Shown here in pieces: positions 52,910-63,910 of a stretch of 64,000 bases of DNA (the first letter of the stretch is position 1; the number at the start of each line of letters is the position of its first letter). This DNA is from Branchiostoma floridae (Eukaryota > Chordata > Leptocardii > Amphioxiformes > Branchiostomatidae): contig NC_049984.1 of NCBI RefSeq assembly GCF_000003815.2, positions 25,557,330 through 25,621,329 on the forward strand, given 5' to 3'. The translations under genes and the position numbers were made by a program. Below the pieces are notes generated by a model that was not told the origin of the DNA, did not search any database, and worked only from the letters and a program-made list of their open reading frames with translations.

Positions 52910-54402
52910 CACTAGGAACTGTGACTGATGGAGAATTTAGCACGCTACAGACACACGTCCTGTCCATCTTTGGCAGCTTATACATGACGCAAGAGAAAGC
53001 GTTGCAAAGATGAGCAAAACAGGACTGCAGCAGATGCTGCAGATTGATGGTAAGTTTACCTCATAGCTGTCATCTCTTTTTTCTCTGTCAAAGGAAATAA
53101 TCACAATGATTTTGATTTATTGAATGTTTCTTTGGGCAATTTTTCCCATTGTGTCCAATAGTCCATACGAATATCTGCACACTCTACACTTTGTAACGTT
53201 TGAGCTTAGCCCTGCCACGGTAATGTTTTGGCTACATCCTATCAGAGTACTGACAGTATGTGCTAAAATTGCACCTTTTTGCTTAATTTTGTAAGGCATG
53301 ATGTTCAACACTTTAGGTCTTTTTTGTGCTTGTTTCTCAACATAGATGACAACACATCTGTGCCAGAAGAAGTCAGATGGAAACTCCATCATCTCCTGGA
53401 AGAAGGGTTGTTGTCGTTCGAGGATGGCTTACACCACATCCGCAACGACCTGATTCCTGATGGGTATACCTACCATACGTGGCGCATCAACGTCATGGAG
53501 ACAGTTGGACATGCTCCGGTCCATCACTGCAACCTACAAGTTTCGGGAAAGAGTAAGAGAGCTGAGGGAAGAGGGGGCAGACTTTACACGATACATTTAC
53601 GTGCCAGAAGTGGACCAAACGACACACAGGGAACATCATGAGAGGGAAGATCATAATCATATCATGAAAAGGCTTGCCAAACACACAAGGGGGGGGGGGT
53701 ATGACGAGATTGACGTTAGAAGATTCCAAGACGCAATGGACAGCAACACCACAGATCTCACATATCCAGCACTCGTTGGAGTACGTAAGCAATCAGTCAC
53801 TGATGCAGAGAAACTCTTGTCCCACAAGGTGGCACAATTCTTTGGTAGCAAAGGCTACAGTGCGGAGGAAAAGTATGTGAAAGTCATTGCCGACTGGCAT
53901 GAAGCCTCTGATGGGAGAGGCCTCTCACAACAAGGCAGGGTTGTAGCCAGCCTGAAATCATTTTCAGTCCCCTTGATTTTTAATGGGAATCCTATCGAGC
54001 ACCGAAGGCATGGCATGACGTTGCGCGTCATTTCTTGGGGGTCTGGGTCCCAGAAAACTTTGAAATCTAGACCCTCTGAAACACTTTTTCCTGCATTTTG
54101 AGGTGCAAATTTTGCTTGTAGACTAAGCTGTTCAATAGCATCTGTTTTGGTGAAGAAGAACACATGGGTTTCAGTTTTTTTTATATCTTTACATATCAAT
54201 TTTTGTCTGTCACGGGACGGAATGGGGAAAATTTTTTTTCAGTCCCCAGCTGCAAAATTCCTTCAAAGGACTGAAGGACAGGTGCTGGCTACAACCCTGC
54301 AACAAGGAAATAGGCGAATGGGGCCATGCGATCATACATCCTGGACCAGTGGATGCCGTGGCATCGAGAACAGCCTGACCTGTCAAAGATTGACATCAAC
54401 AG
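52910..54402 (+). pseudogene. Spliced repetitive-family gene interrupted by a hAT MITE
   Basis: Exon-like segments: about 52918-53050 (ending MLQIDG at a GTAAGT donor), 53344-53935 and 54308-54402. The main segment encodes EEVRWKLHHLLEEGLLSFED, ITATYKFRERVRELREEGAD, REDHNHIMKRLAKHTR, DLTYPALVGVRKQSVTDAEK and VIADWHEASDGRGLSQ. The last segment encodes SYILDQWMPWHREQPDLSKI. I know this motif order from repetitive proteins in cnidarians and lancelets, probably mobile-element encoded, but I have no family name. Frameshifts near 53505 and at the MITE make it inactive. Confidence 0.6.
53936..54299. mobile_element. hAT-type MITE, 364 bp
   Basis: Both ends are CAGGGTTGTAGCCAGC in inverted orientation. 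It is flanked by perfect 8-bp target duplications CAACAAGG (53928-53935 and 54300-54307). CAGGG ends and 8-bp duplications are the hAT signature. No coding capacity. Confidence 0.92.
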
Positions 54403-55124
54403 GTAGCTTTCTTTTTATATCATTAATCTGCAATATGTTTAAATTTAGTATATTTCTACCCGGTCATTTGTTGTGTCTTGACTTGGTCTTGTGAACAAGA
54501 TGTTTATTGACAATGTTTGATAAGATTATGACTGATTTTGTACTTAAATGTAAGCAATGTAACATAAATAGCTATTTTAACCTGTAGAAAAATTTAGTGT
54601 TTTGAAAGTAGGACGCAAACACAAAATATACCCTCTGTGAGTCAGAGTCCAAAGCCATGGCTAGTAATGCTGGATATTGGTCTGACGCGTGGATTTTAGA
54701 GCCAAAAGTTGTGCAGGATGTAAACACGAGTTTCATAGTACACAACCACCCATGGGTATCCTCATACGTCAAAAGATACAAATTTTAGAGATTGCAGGAG
54801 CTGGTAACAGGTACTATCACTGTGACCTCTATTGTCTTATGCGGAGGCATTCATCATTCCCTGACAACTTATATTGTTGACGAACGTGTTAGCGATGAAC
54901 AACTTGAACATGTGCGCCAAGTCTTGGGGCATCCCATAACTTAGCTTTCCATGAATTAATGAGTACATCACTGTAGTCAAATTGTCAGAGATAAAGAATG
55001 CTACAACAAGTGGCGAGTATGGTGTATTTTGAGTATTATCAGAAACGTATGGAAGTAGTAGATATGTTATTGCTGAGTAATGTACTTGAAAAACGAATGG
55101 TGGACCCGCCTCGCCACAGAAATA

Positions 55125-57124
55125 TAGGGCTACGCGGACAAGGGAAACCAGCAACAATTCTACTGTGCTCTGAAGGCTGCCTACGGGCCAAGGCGAGTAC
55201 AAACTTCCCAGTCCGAAGCGCAGATGGAACAACCCTTATAACCGAGAAAGCTGCCATTCTGGCCCGATGGGCAGAACATTACAGACAACTCCTGAACAGA
55301 CACACAGAATTCGATGACAGTGTCCTGGACGACGTCCCAAAGCTCCCAGTGCTGGAGAGTCTCGATGATCCCCCAACACTTGAAGAGGTGCAGGCATCAG
55401 TGAACTCCCTCAAAAACAACAAGGCAGCAGGCCCTGATGAAGTTCCAGGTGAAATCCTGCGGCACGGTGGTGAGGCAGTTGCCCTCTGTCTGCACTCCTT
55501 CGTGGTGGCTTGCTGGAACTCAGGCTGTGTCCCTCAGCAATGGAAAGACGCAGACCTGGTCAGCATCTACAAGAAGAAGGGAGATAGGGCATCCTGTAGC
55601 AACAGTCGTGGCATCTCACTCCTGTCAAGCGCGGGCAAGGTGCTCTCTAGGATCATGCTCCTGAGACTCATCAAGGCAGTAGCGGAAGAGGTCCTCCCAG
55701 AAAGCCAGTGCGGCTTCAGAAAGGACCGCAGCACTGTCGACATGATCTTCGTACTTAGACAAGTTCAGGAGAAATGCAGGGAACAACACCAGGATCTCTA
55801 CATGGTCTTTATAGACCTAACCAAGGCCTTTAATACAGTAAACAGGCCGTTGCTGTGGGAGGTACTGGGGAGATTTGGTTGTCCCGACAGGTTCCTAAGG
55901 GTCCTTAAAGCACTGCACGATGGAGCTAGAGTGAGAGTCATAGGCGGCGGGGGCAAGTCCGATCCCTTCGAAGTCTGCACAGGTGTTAGACAAGGATGCG
56001 TCATTGCCCCAGTGATCTTCAACTTATTCCTCGCTGCAGTGATGTTGGCAGCCAAGCAGCGAATAAAACCCGAGGACTGCATCTCTCTCACATACCGGCT
56101 GGACGGCAACCTGTTCAACCTGCGCAGGCTGAAAGCTCACACGAGGGTCACACAAGAGGACATACTGGAGCTACAATATGCTGATGATGCTGCCGTTACT
56201 GGCTCAACAGCTGCAGGACTACAGAGAAACCTCAACACACTGGATGATACCTATACACGGGCTGGGCTTCTCATTAACTGTGGTAAGACAGAGGCCATGG
56301 ACCTGGGACGGCCTGGTACAGAGCCTGCCGTGTTCTCCATCAAAGACACAGCACTGAAGAGTGTCCCAGCATTCACCTACTTAGGATCGGTGCTAAGTGT
56401 CACAGGCGACATCACGGATGAGGTGCAGAGATGCATCGGGCTAGCCTCTTCATCCTTTGGGAGACTTGCATCCAGGGTATTTCTCAACAAGGACCTCACA
56501 ATTAAAACCAAAGTGGCAGTGTACAAAGCTATCTGTCTGTCTATCCTCTTGTATGCTAGTGAGGCCTGGACACCATACAGACGGCACATTCGCATGCTCG
56601 AGCAGTTCCACACGAGATGTCTGCAAAGAATACTTGGACTTAAGTGGTGGCACAAGGTCCCACATGCCGAGATTCGTCGCAGGGCTGACATCGAACCACT
56701 GGAAACACTGCTCCTCCAGAGGCAACTCAGGTGGGCCGGCCATGTCATACGCATGCCTGGCAATCGCCTACCTAGACACATGCTGTACGGGGAACTCACC
56801 AAGGGTAAACGAACAGTAGAGGGACAGCATAAACGCTTCAAGGACAACCTGAAAGCAAACCTCAAGAAGTGTGGCATACCTCCGCAGGGTCTCGAGACCT
56901 CTGCAGCTGACAGAAACAGATGGAGACAGGAGTGTGCTGCGGGAGCTGCAAGATTCACCGCCAGCTTCAACCAGCAGTACGAAGAAAGAAGACGGCGCCG
57001 GCACCTGCCAACTAGCAACACATCCACTTCCAGCATCCACATATGCGAAGAGTGCGGCAGGACGTGCAAATCCAGAATCGGACTTACCAGCCACCAAAGA
57101 ACACATGCGGTCAACCGAACGTGA
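55125..57124 (+). mobile_element. 5'-truncated LINE with RT and C-terminal C2H2 finger
   Basis: The long open frame starts in flanking DNA; element-derived sequence begins near 55125, with one frameshift near 55190. Motifs: KAAGPDEVPGEIL, VSIYKKKGDRASC, SRGISLLSSAGKVLSRI, QCGFRKDRSTVDMIFVLRQ, FIDLTKAFNTVNR (motif A, with N for the usual second D), GVRQGCVIAPVIFN (motif B), LQYADDAAV (motif C), FTYLGSVL, LLYASEAW, LRWAGHVIRMPGNRLPRHML and a terminal finger CEECGRTCKSRIGLTSHQRT. No endonuclease is present. The order resembles RTE-like or related elements; clade uncertain. About 700 codons are uninterrupted, so it is fairly young. Confidence 0.85.
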
Positions 57125-57509
57125 CGTCATCGTCGGCAACGACGGACAGCCCCTAAGCAACTTGCAACAATTATTTTTCATACCAGTCAAATCATGAATG
57201 CAAGTATACAACAACAGATTAAGCCTTCAACACTGTCTACAGTGCAACGGAGTAGACGGCTAGAGGGCTGGACATCGGCGAGCCAGCCGTACCTCGCTAT
57301 GGGACGGCTAGACGAAGGAAGTGAGCCACACCGGTATGTGACCCCCAAGGTGGTTTTCCTGGCGTGCGATCTGCTGATTGGAGAGCTGTCTCGTGACAAT
57401 GAAGATAACTTGTGCATATTCACAGCACCTAGAGAAGAAAAGGAAGAGCGGGGACCAAATCGCAAGAAACCACATTAGGGCGGTGGGACCAAACAATGAG
57501 GCAGAACTA

Positions 57510-58641
57510 GATAAGACTCTTTAATCTGAGAGATGCACTGTTTGAGGAAAATCCAAACAAACAAGACTGCAGAATGGTTGAGAAAGTTGTCAAAGACAAC
57601 CCTGGCAGGTACAGTGCAATACTGTCACTCGTCAAAAAGAGGAAGAATGAGTGGAAGAAGAAGTATGCAGAAAGAGAAAATGAGCAACAAGAAGCCAGAG
57701 AGGCTAAGTTACAAGCTCAAGCAGAGGAGCATGCAAGAAAAATCAAAAAGAAAGAAGAACAGCAGGATGAAAGGAAGAAACAGGTGGAAAAGTATGGAGG
57801 GCCAGCTTCAACCCCAGCAGAATGTGAGAAATTCATTGCAACCGTGTCACCACTTCCAGACATCAAGCAGAGACTTGTTCTCAGGGCACACATAACGTAC
57901 CTAAAGGAGAAACACCCTGCTATTGCAAAGTCCAACAGCCTGTTCATACTTTCATCAGGTGGAAGACCCCATGATCCCGACAAGCTTTCTGCAAACTTGC
58001 GTTCGATATTAGGCTCACCAGAACTCCACAGTCAAAGTGAAGCAGCTACAGAGCCAGAAGAGGCAACAACATCTGCCCCACAGCAGCGGTTGACAGCTGA
58101 GGATGCTAATGACCAAGTTGACAGAATTAAGGCACAGTTTGCAAAGAAGGCTGCAGAATGCAGTTAACAGCCTCGTAATGTTGAAAGACCAGTTGAGGGT
58201 GCAGAAAACAGTGAGAGCATCGACTGGGATGACAGTGAAGAGGAAAGTGATGCAGAGGAGAGTGATGCAGAGGAGAGTGATGCAGAGGAGAGTGATGCAG
58301 AGGAGAGTGATGTAGAGGAGAGGAATGCGGAGGAGAGTTCGGAGGAAGATGGAGAAGAAAGCAAACAACACAGGGAGGAACCTCCAGCAAAGAAACAAAG
58401 ACTGTCAGACTCAGAGAAAGATGAGGAAGATGAAGAGGACATTGTTAATGGAAGCATGGTTGTAGTTGCCTATGAGGATGATTGGGCTTTGGGCGAAGTG
58501 AAGGAAGTGAAGGATGACGGTGAACTGGTTATCAAGTATATGCAGAGAAAGAAATCTAAGAAAGGAAAGTGTACTTTCTTTTGGCCAAGGAGAGGATGTG
58601 TATACACAGTAGAGGATATAGGTTTATCCTATGTACAGTAG
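57510..58641 (+). pseudogene. Unnamed repetitive-family protein with one nonsense codon
   Basis: From 57574 to the stop at 58639-58641 there is one frame broken only by TAA at 58165-58167. It encodes RMVEKVVKDNPGRYSAILSL, a long basic/acidic coiled coil (about residues 25-75), KYGGPASTPAECEKF, LRAHITYLKEKHP, an SDAEE repeat tract, a basic PPAKKQR nuclear-signal-like motif and a C-terminal VAYEDDWALGEVKEVKDDGE with FFWPRRG. The last part looks like a small beta-barrel domain common at the end of invertebrate element-encoded proteins. I have no family name. A short frame just upstream (57187-57478) and one downstream (58645-58775) may be related exons. Confidence 0.5.
58236..58335 (+). repeat. 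15-bp coding minisatellite, (SDAEE)n
   Basis: Five to six copies of AGTGATGCAGAGGAG in frame with the surrounding protein. It gives acidic SDAEE repeats; the last copies are degenerate. Confidence 0.95.
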
Positions 58642-58779
58642 CAAGCTCCAGTGTACTACCAAACAAAGACACTTTAGGAAGAGACAGTGTAATTTCAGAT
58701 GATGACTTCACTGAGATCCAGAGAAAATACAACATCTACTACAATCAATACTTCGCTAAGGGCCAGCACCGATGATCCT

Positions 58780-59690
58780 CCTGAAAAAGAAAATATTTAG
58801 AGTTATTCCTGCTCATGATATAGCAACAATACAGGATAGATATACACATTCAGTATAACATGGTACATAGAACTATGTTGAGTGCCCTAAGGATATACAG
58901 TGAAAGATATTGTTTCACATGATTCATATGTATGTCAAATGTAATGTGAGCATTTTGTTAACCTTATCAATGTCATAAAACTAGTATATGCACATCAGAT
59001 GTGTCAATTTTGATGGCAGATTTGGACTCGGCATGTGCAAAAACCCCCTAGGAGCAAAGTTTGTGCAGATTCGTCCAACTACTAGCGAAATATTGTGATT
59101 TCGCATATTTAATGAGGGGACTTCGTAATTATTACGCCCAAAATGTAGTCAAGTGTCATAAAATCATATTTTGTGATGAGATACATCAATTTTAATGTCA
59201 TACTTGGATTCAGCACCCAGAAAAACCCCCAGGATGTAAAGTTTGTAGGAATTGATCAAAGTATATGAGAAATATTGCAATTTTGCATATTTAATGAGCT
59301 GACTTAGAAATTTTCTTGATGACCTTCGTCGACGTACCTGTTTATTCTGTAAATATTTACCATGTTTCGAGGTTATGTAACTCAGGAAGTGATGACTCTA
59401 CAAAGCTGAAGTTTCTACATGTTTTAATATGCTAACAATAAAGTCTTTAAAAGGTGAATTGATGGTTGTGTGATATTCTGTTCTCAAAATATATAAGTAT
59501 GAATATTTGATAAAATTGCTTATTTACCGAATTCGTTAAAACAAAGGCCCCGAAACGAAACTTAAATTGTAAATATCTCGGCCATACAACATCCAATTTG
59601 CTTCAAACAAAAATTATTTTGTTTCTTTCAGTAAGCTCTTTCTGATGAACTTAATTGCAAATTGCTAAGAACAAGTTGAATTTTTTGTCC
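58780..59690. repeat. Noncoding region with diverged tandem copies of about 170 bp
   Basis: 58980-59135 and 59155-59310 are related: both read TCATAAAA, then a CATCA(G/A)-TTTTGATG or TTTTAATG segment, AAAAACCCCC, AAAGTTTGT, GAAATATTG and GCATATTTAATGAG. The rest holds no gene. Confidence 0.6.
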
Positions 59691-60006
59691 AATACCCCTA
59701 CTCTGAGATCCTCTGATACTGAATCTGATGATAGCTATGTACCTGAACCTGAGGAAAACTGTTGAGAGTGAAGACAATGATTCTGCAGCTTAACCTCACA
59801 GAAGTTATACTACAGAAATGTATGTTATCTGTAGTAATTTGCTCTCCTCTACCTGCTGGGGGTGGCAACATCTGCAACGCATACATTGGCACTGTAGTAA
59901 ATAGCATGTTCGACAAAGTGCCACCCTTCTACAGTGAATGTATGTCAGAATAGACCATAGACAGGTGTCAAGACATTAAGTCTCATACCAATTGAGTACA
60001 TTTCAA

Positions 60007-60780
60007 TGCGTAACGATGACGGCTCCAACATCCAGGAGGAGCGAAACGATGACAGCTCCAACATCCAGGACGAGAAATTGTTGGAGGCTGCAGGCTCTTG
60101 TGTTGGAACATTTGAGATCAGTATTGAGCAGCTGAAGCACCCAGAAAATTTCAGGTAGGTGCGAGCCCTGAGCGAGAAACATGTTGACAAACTTAAAAAA
60201 AACCAGCTTCCTGGCAGCTGGAGGCCTGACCTTCCAGTCAGCAGGGTCATTGATCGGTTTGATCAAAAGGGAAGACTGCCCTACACTGGAGGACTTTGAC
60301 AAAGGAAAACTACCAAAGTACTGTATAGAGATAATTGATGCCAATAATCGCTTGGCGCCCCAGCGCAGAACACTAATGGAAGCAACAAGTATGGAAGAAA
60401 GGGAGATTTTCTCCAAGAAAAATGTTAGCCCACAATATGACATCTGTCTCGCTGCTGGCATATATTATAACAACACAGTTGGAACGCAGCATATGTCCAT
60501 GAGCAACATAGCTCTTGAGAAAAATCCTGCTAACATTCCTGAAGAAATCAGAGGAACAACTCAAGGACAACAGAAGGTTCAGAACATCCATCTCATTATT
60601 ATTCTCCTTATTCAACAGATCGCCTCTGATGCTGAACTGAAGTCAACAGTCATGACAGTGAACAAGACAACTGGGACAGCTTTTCCCACTGCAGCCCAGA
60701 TGACCTTGACTGATCTCCAGGACATTCCTCCGACATGGAACAGGTTTCAACTATTGGAAGAGAACATGGTAAGAATATTT
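60007..60780 (+). CDS. Possible two-exon protein, weakly ParB-like
   Basis: A first segment at 60007-60152 (MRNDDGSNIQEERNDD to FEISIEQLKHPENF) ends at a CAG|GTAGGT donor or reads on into ALSEKHVDKL. The frame 60181-60783 continues with KLPKYCIEIIDANNRLAPQR, TSMEEREIFSKKN and later VQNIHLIIILLIQQIASD. The ALSEKHVDKL and IIDANNR arrangement recalls the ParB-type nuclease fold (xVDGxHR), seen in some invertebrate element proteins, but residues differ and the frame shifts once. Treat the function as unknown. Confidence 0.3.
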
Positions 60781-60784
60781 TGAA

Positions 60785-62455
60785 GAATTTTCTACCTGGT
60801 CTAGAAATGGATTCGGAGAATACTATGAATTCTAGCTTTCCCACCAGGAAGTATCTTCGCTCAAAAAGTAGGTCCCAACATAGTCATAAGCTACCAATGA
60901 CTTCAACTTTTGCCACTTTCACATAACTCAACTAGCTAGCATTTACATTAGGACAGAGACAGCAGTGTCCTCAAACTACCATACTAACTGTAAAAAGATA
61001 TATATTCGTGAATATGATTTTGGATGTAACTTGAAAATTACTAGATTGTGTAGTAACATCATTCTAATACTTTTGGATGTCTGGGTCATTGCCCTATACG
61101 TTGCATAGAAAGTAATGTCTCCAAGAAAGGTTTGCAAAATCGATATACTCATTCCAAAGCAAGTTCGATTTTTCAGTTTTAACAAAACCAAACCGTCTAA
61201 TTCGCAGAATTATGGTTATTTAAGTCTTACACCAGAGTCCTTAAACTTCAATACTGCACTGTAGAATTAGACAGGAAGAAGACACGTCCGAACAGGAGCA
61301 AGACTCGCCAGTGAAAATACGCAAGCGGATGAAAGTTACCTAGTAGGCGTTATCGTTATCAGAGGTATGTATTTATAAACATTTCGTTTAACAAATACAT
61401 TACAACTGTGTTAGGTCTTATAAGGTAGCAGAACACAGTATAAGTGGGCGAACCCCGGGGTGTATGACGCGGGTACATAAAAAAAATACGGATAAACTTG
61501 TTGAAGGAGAGGTAAAAAGCCTTATTTGAGGGGCAGCCAGATATAACCTGTGCTACGTGGTCACGGAAGGTGTCGACTCTGAGACTGTATGGTTTGGATT
61601 GTGAAAGTTTTCTATTTTGTGTATAAATGCGCTCCATTACGCAACTGCCTTTCTAGCGTGAGCCGGCTGCAGTTCTGTGACCTCCGCAGAGGGGCATTTC
61701 AAAGAGGGCGTGAGAAGACGATACGCCGACAGTATTTTTTTTGTTTTTTAATATATTGTGGCTTGTACCTTCAACTCACACATATCCGATTTTGGTATTC
61801 CAAAAGTGCACCCGACTATATTTTTCATTGCGTCGAAGCTAGTCACCTTGAGGCCCTTAACTATAGAAATCCCCATAGGCCGAAAACTGTGTTCTGCTAC
61901 CTTCAAAATTGCCACAGCATATAAGTGGTTTAAGGCGGAATTCTTTGAAAGCAAATTTTCAACCAAAGTATCAGTTTGTAGCAAAATGTAATATAATGTA
62001 CAACTCAACTCCAGATTTCCGTACAGCCTGGAGCATTTCAATACAACATACAAAGTTGGACTTTTCCTCGAAAATGATAACCTGTTCCTGTTTGGAATGT
62101 CTCCTGAATCCCTTTGTGGCAAACTTTTCAGAGTCGAAGCTGTTGACATTTTGGGGAAAGAAGCCACGGTGATTCTTTCAGGTATTGTGAAGAAAAACTC
62201 TTTTACTTAAGCAAGACTCCACGGGAAAGGATAAAGACTCGTCGCGTCTCAGATTAGAAACCCCACATTTACAGCTATCTGTAGATGCTCTCACCGGCCT
62301 TTCCCCTCCAGATCAGGCCGCGGCCTCCCAGACCAGCGTCCCGACCTGCCGGGGCAGCACACCCCAGAACGGGCCCAGATAAGTACCTAAAGGGTACTGT
62401 TTTCGCTACCACAGGCCCGATGACCAATGCTTCAAAGCCACCTACCCCTATAAAC
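60785..62455. other. Region with little recognisable content
   Basis: A basic-acidic short frame at 61268-61341 (EEDTSEQEQDSPVKIRKRMK then stop) after an acceptor could be the last exon of the gene at 60007. A GC-rich stretch at 62285-62390 is open on both strands but unassigned. Confidence 0.35.
61423..61904. mobile_element. Possible MITE with 18-bp inverted ends
   Basis: AAGGTAGCAGAACACAGT at 61423 and its exact reverse complement ending at 61904. No target duplication is clear and the interior is noncoding. Confidence 0.45.
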
Positions 62456-62512
62456 ATGCATGCAAACGTATAGTAAGGTTCTTTTAGCACAACCAGAAAA
62501 TAACTTACTTCC

Positions 62513-62545
62513 GACGTTTCGGTGTCTGTCAGACACCATCATCAG
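62513..62545 (-). ncRNA. Hammerhead ribozyme-like core, left arm
   Basis: Exact mirror of 63115-63147 on the opposite strand, a consequence of the inverted repeat. Confidence 0.5.
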
Positions 62546-62699
62546 GGTGGAATGACGGGAACTACTTCTTGCTGCTACTTATAGCCGATGTAGGTGGCGT
62601 TGCAGCAGCAAGAATGCCATCCCAGACGTGGCTCAGCTTGTATCCCCCCTCGTCTCTGTTCATGACTGGCACTGATTTTCTGATCCAAACTGCTTCTTC

Positions 62700-63098
62700 T
62701 TCTACAAGATTCCGTGCAAAAGTTGTGACAAGGTGTACATTGGAGAGACGGGCAGGACATTCAACACCAGACTTGAAGAACACAAAAAGGAGGCACAAAA
62801 CAGCAAAGGCAGTGCATACACAAGATCTCAGAAGAAGGCAGCAGAACAAACAGAGAACAAATCGGCAGTCACAGACCATATTCATAGAAACAATTGCGTA
62901 ATAGACTGGGAGGGGGCAAGAGTCATTGACAGAGAGGAAAACAGAAGAACTCGATGGATTAAAGAAGCAGTTTGGATCAGAAAATCAGTGCCAGTCATGA
63001 ACAGAGACGAGGGGGGATACAAGCTGAGCCACGTCTGGGATGGCATTCTTGCTGCTGCAACGCCACCTACATCGGCTATAAGTAGCAGCAAGAAGTAG
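62700..63098 (+). CDS. Penelope-like GIY-YIG endonuclease domain (partial)
   Basis: Reads YKIPCKSCDKVYIGETGRTF with the zinc-binding CxxC and the YIG half of the motif (YKI standing for GIY). Then TRLEEHKKEA (catalytic Arg region), SAVTDHIHRNNCVIDWEGAR, VIDREENRRTRWIKEAVWIR (catalytic Glu) and a VMNRDEGGY ending, before the stop at 63096-63098. The reverse transcriptase part is missing. Confidence 0.85.
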   Translation, partial: FYKIPCKSCDKVYIGETGRTFNTRLEEHKKEAQNSKGSAYTRSQKKAAEQTENKSAVTDHIHRNNCVIDWEGARVIDREENRRTRWIKEAVWIRKSVPVMNRDEGGYKLSHVWDGILAAATPPTSAISSSKK

Positions 63099-63114
63099 TT
63101 CCCGTCATTCCACC

Positions 63115-63147
63115 CTGATGATGGTGTCTGACAGACACCGAAACGTC
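63115..63147 (+). ncRNA. Hammerhead ribozyme-like core, right arm
   Basis: CTGATGA (63115-63121), a hairpin GGTGTC/GACACC (63123-63128 with 63134-63139), then GAAA (63140-63143) and the cleavage-type GTC (63145-63147). Helix III would be the palindrome ACGT, as in minimal hammerheads proposed to act as dimers. A single unpaired T at 63122 and weak helix I lower the odds of activity. Confidence 0.5.
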
Positions 63148-63239
63148 GGAAGTAAGTTATTTTCTGGTTGTGCTAAAAGAACCTCTATATGAATAATTGC
63201 CAACCTGATGAAGTTATTCACGGATGCATGCAAACGATT

Positions 63240-63580
63240 CTCTCTTTCTATTGTACGCGACAAACTACAGCAGGAAGGTGAGGCCTGACGCGTAGCCGGA
63301 CCCTTTTCCTCGCCTCCTTTTCACAAACTCTTTTTACTCTTTTCGCCATTATATGCCGTGCCCATGTAAGTGCCGGGGAAATTCAGGCTAATTCAGGATA
63401 AACGTAACGCACACTTCGTTTAACATTCTGGAAGTTCATCATTCATATTTACGTGTATACCTGCATCAACAAAAAAGCATGTGCATTTTATGTCAGTTTA
63501 TTGTTTTTCAATATTAATAAACTCCACGCATAGTATTAATCTGCTTCTCTGACAGACAGGAACCATAGTGACAGTTATCC
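63240..63580. other. Sequence without recognisable gene
   Basis: AT-rich; presumably 3' flanking sequence of the minus-strand frame that ends at 63585. Confidence 0.4.
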
Positions 63581-63584
63581 AAAG

Positions 63585-63910
63585 CTATACGTCCTGTGGG
63601 AAGGGCAGCTTCACATGGAAGTCGCAGCCATTTGTTTTTGGGACGTACCCTGCTGGGAACATTCTTGTCAGTTTTGCAATCCTCATGTCTGGAGTCAGAA
63701 TCTCAAAAAAACTTTCCCCCTGTTCAAGCATATAGGAATGTCCATGTTTTCTACTAGAACATTTTCTACCACCAGTCCAAGTTCCTGTTTCTATCCATCC
63801 TCTGTCAGTAGGAAGCATACCGAAAAATGATGTATTTTTCATGTCGTCTTCGACCCCAATGTATGTTTCAAGGACAAACGATGCTAAGACAGCCACCGCT
63901 ACAAAGGCCA
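63585..63910 (-). CDS. Unrecognised C-terminal exon of a minus-strand gene
   Basis: About 105 open codons end at a stop at 63585-63587. The likely exon start is a TTTGTAG acceptor near 63894, since an upstream TGA closes the frame at 63921-63923. The sequence begins with a hydrophobic stretch (VAVLASFVLETYIGVEDD), then MKNTSFFGMLPTDRGWIETG, KHGHSYMLEQGESFFEI and a final GCDFHVKLPFPQDV. An NTS sequon and cysteines fit a secreted or luminal protein. I know no matching family. Upstream exons would lie right of the window. Confidence 0.4.

Larger units (their letters stand above)
62469..63223 (+). mobile_element. Penelope-like element copy with inverted-repeat structure
   Basis: A 755-bp insertion flanked by 13-bp target duplications ATGCATGCAAACG (62456-62468 and 63224-63236). 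Arms 62477-62698 and 62962-63183 are inverted copies with almost no differences. The single-copy centre plus right arm encode the C-terminal GIY-YIG domain of a Penelope-like element and its 3' untranslated region; the left arm is a second 3' end in reverse. Such partial inverted copies are known for Penelope-like elements. The high arm identity points to a recent event. Confidence 0.85.

Noticed and set aside
56377-57114. 245-codon minus-strand frame
   Set aside because: Shadow of the reverse transcriptase and zinc-finger end at 55125-57124.
58127-58457. Serine/histidine/leucine-rich minus-strand frames
   Set aside because: Antisense of the SDAEE coding minisatellite.
62569-62901. Plus-strand 110-codon frame overlapping the Penelope-like centre
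   Set aside because: Its first half is the antisense of the GIY-YIG domain copy in the left arm.
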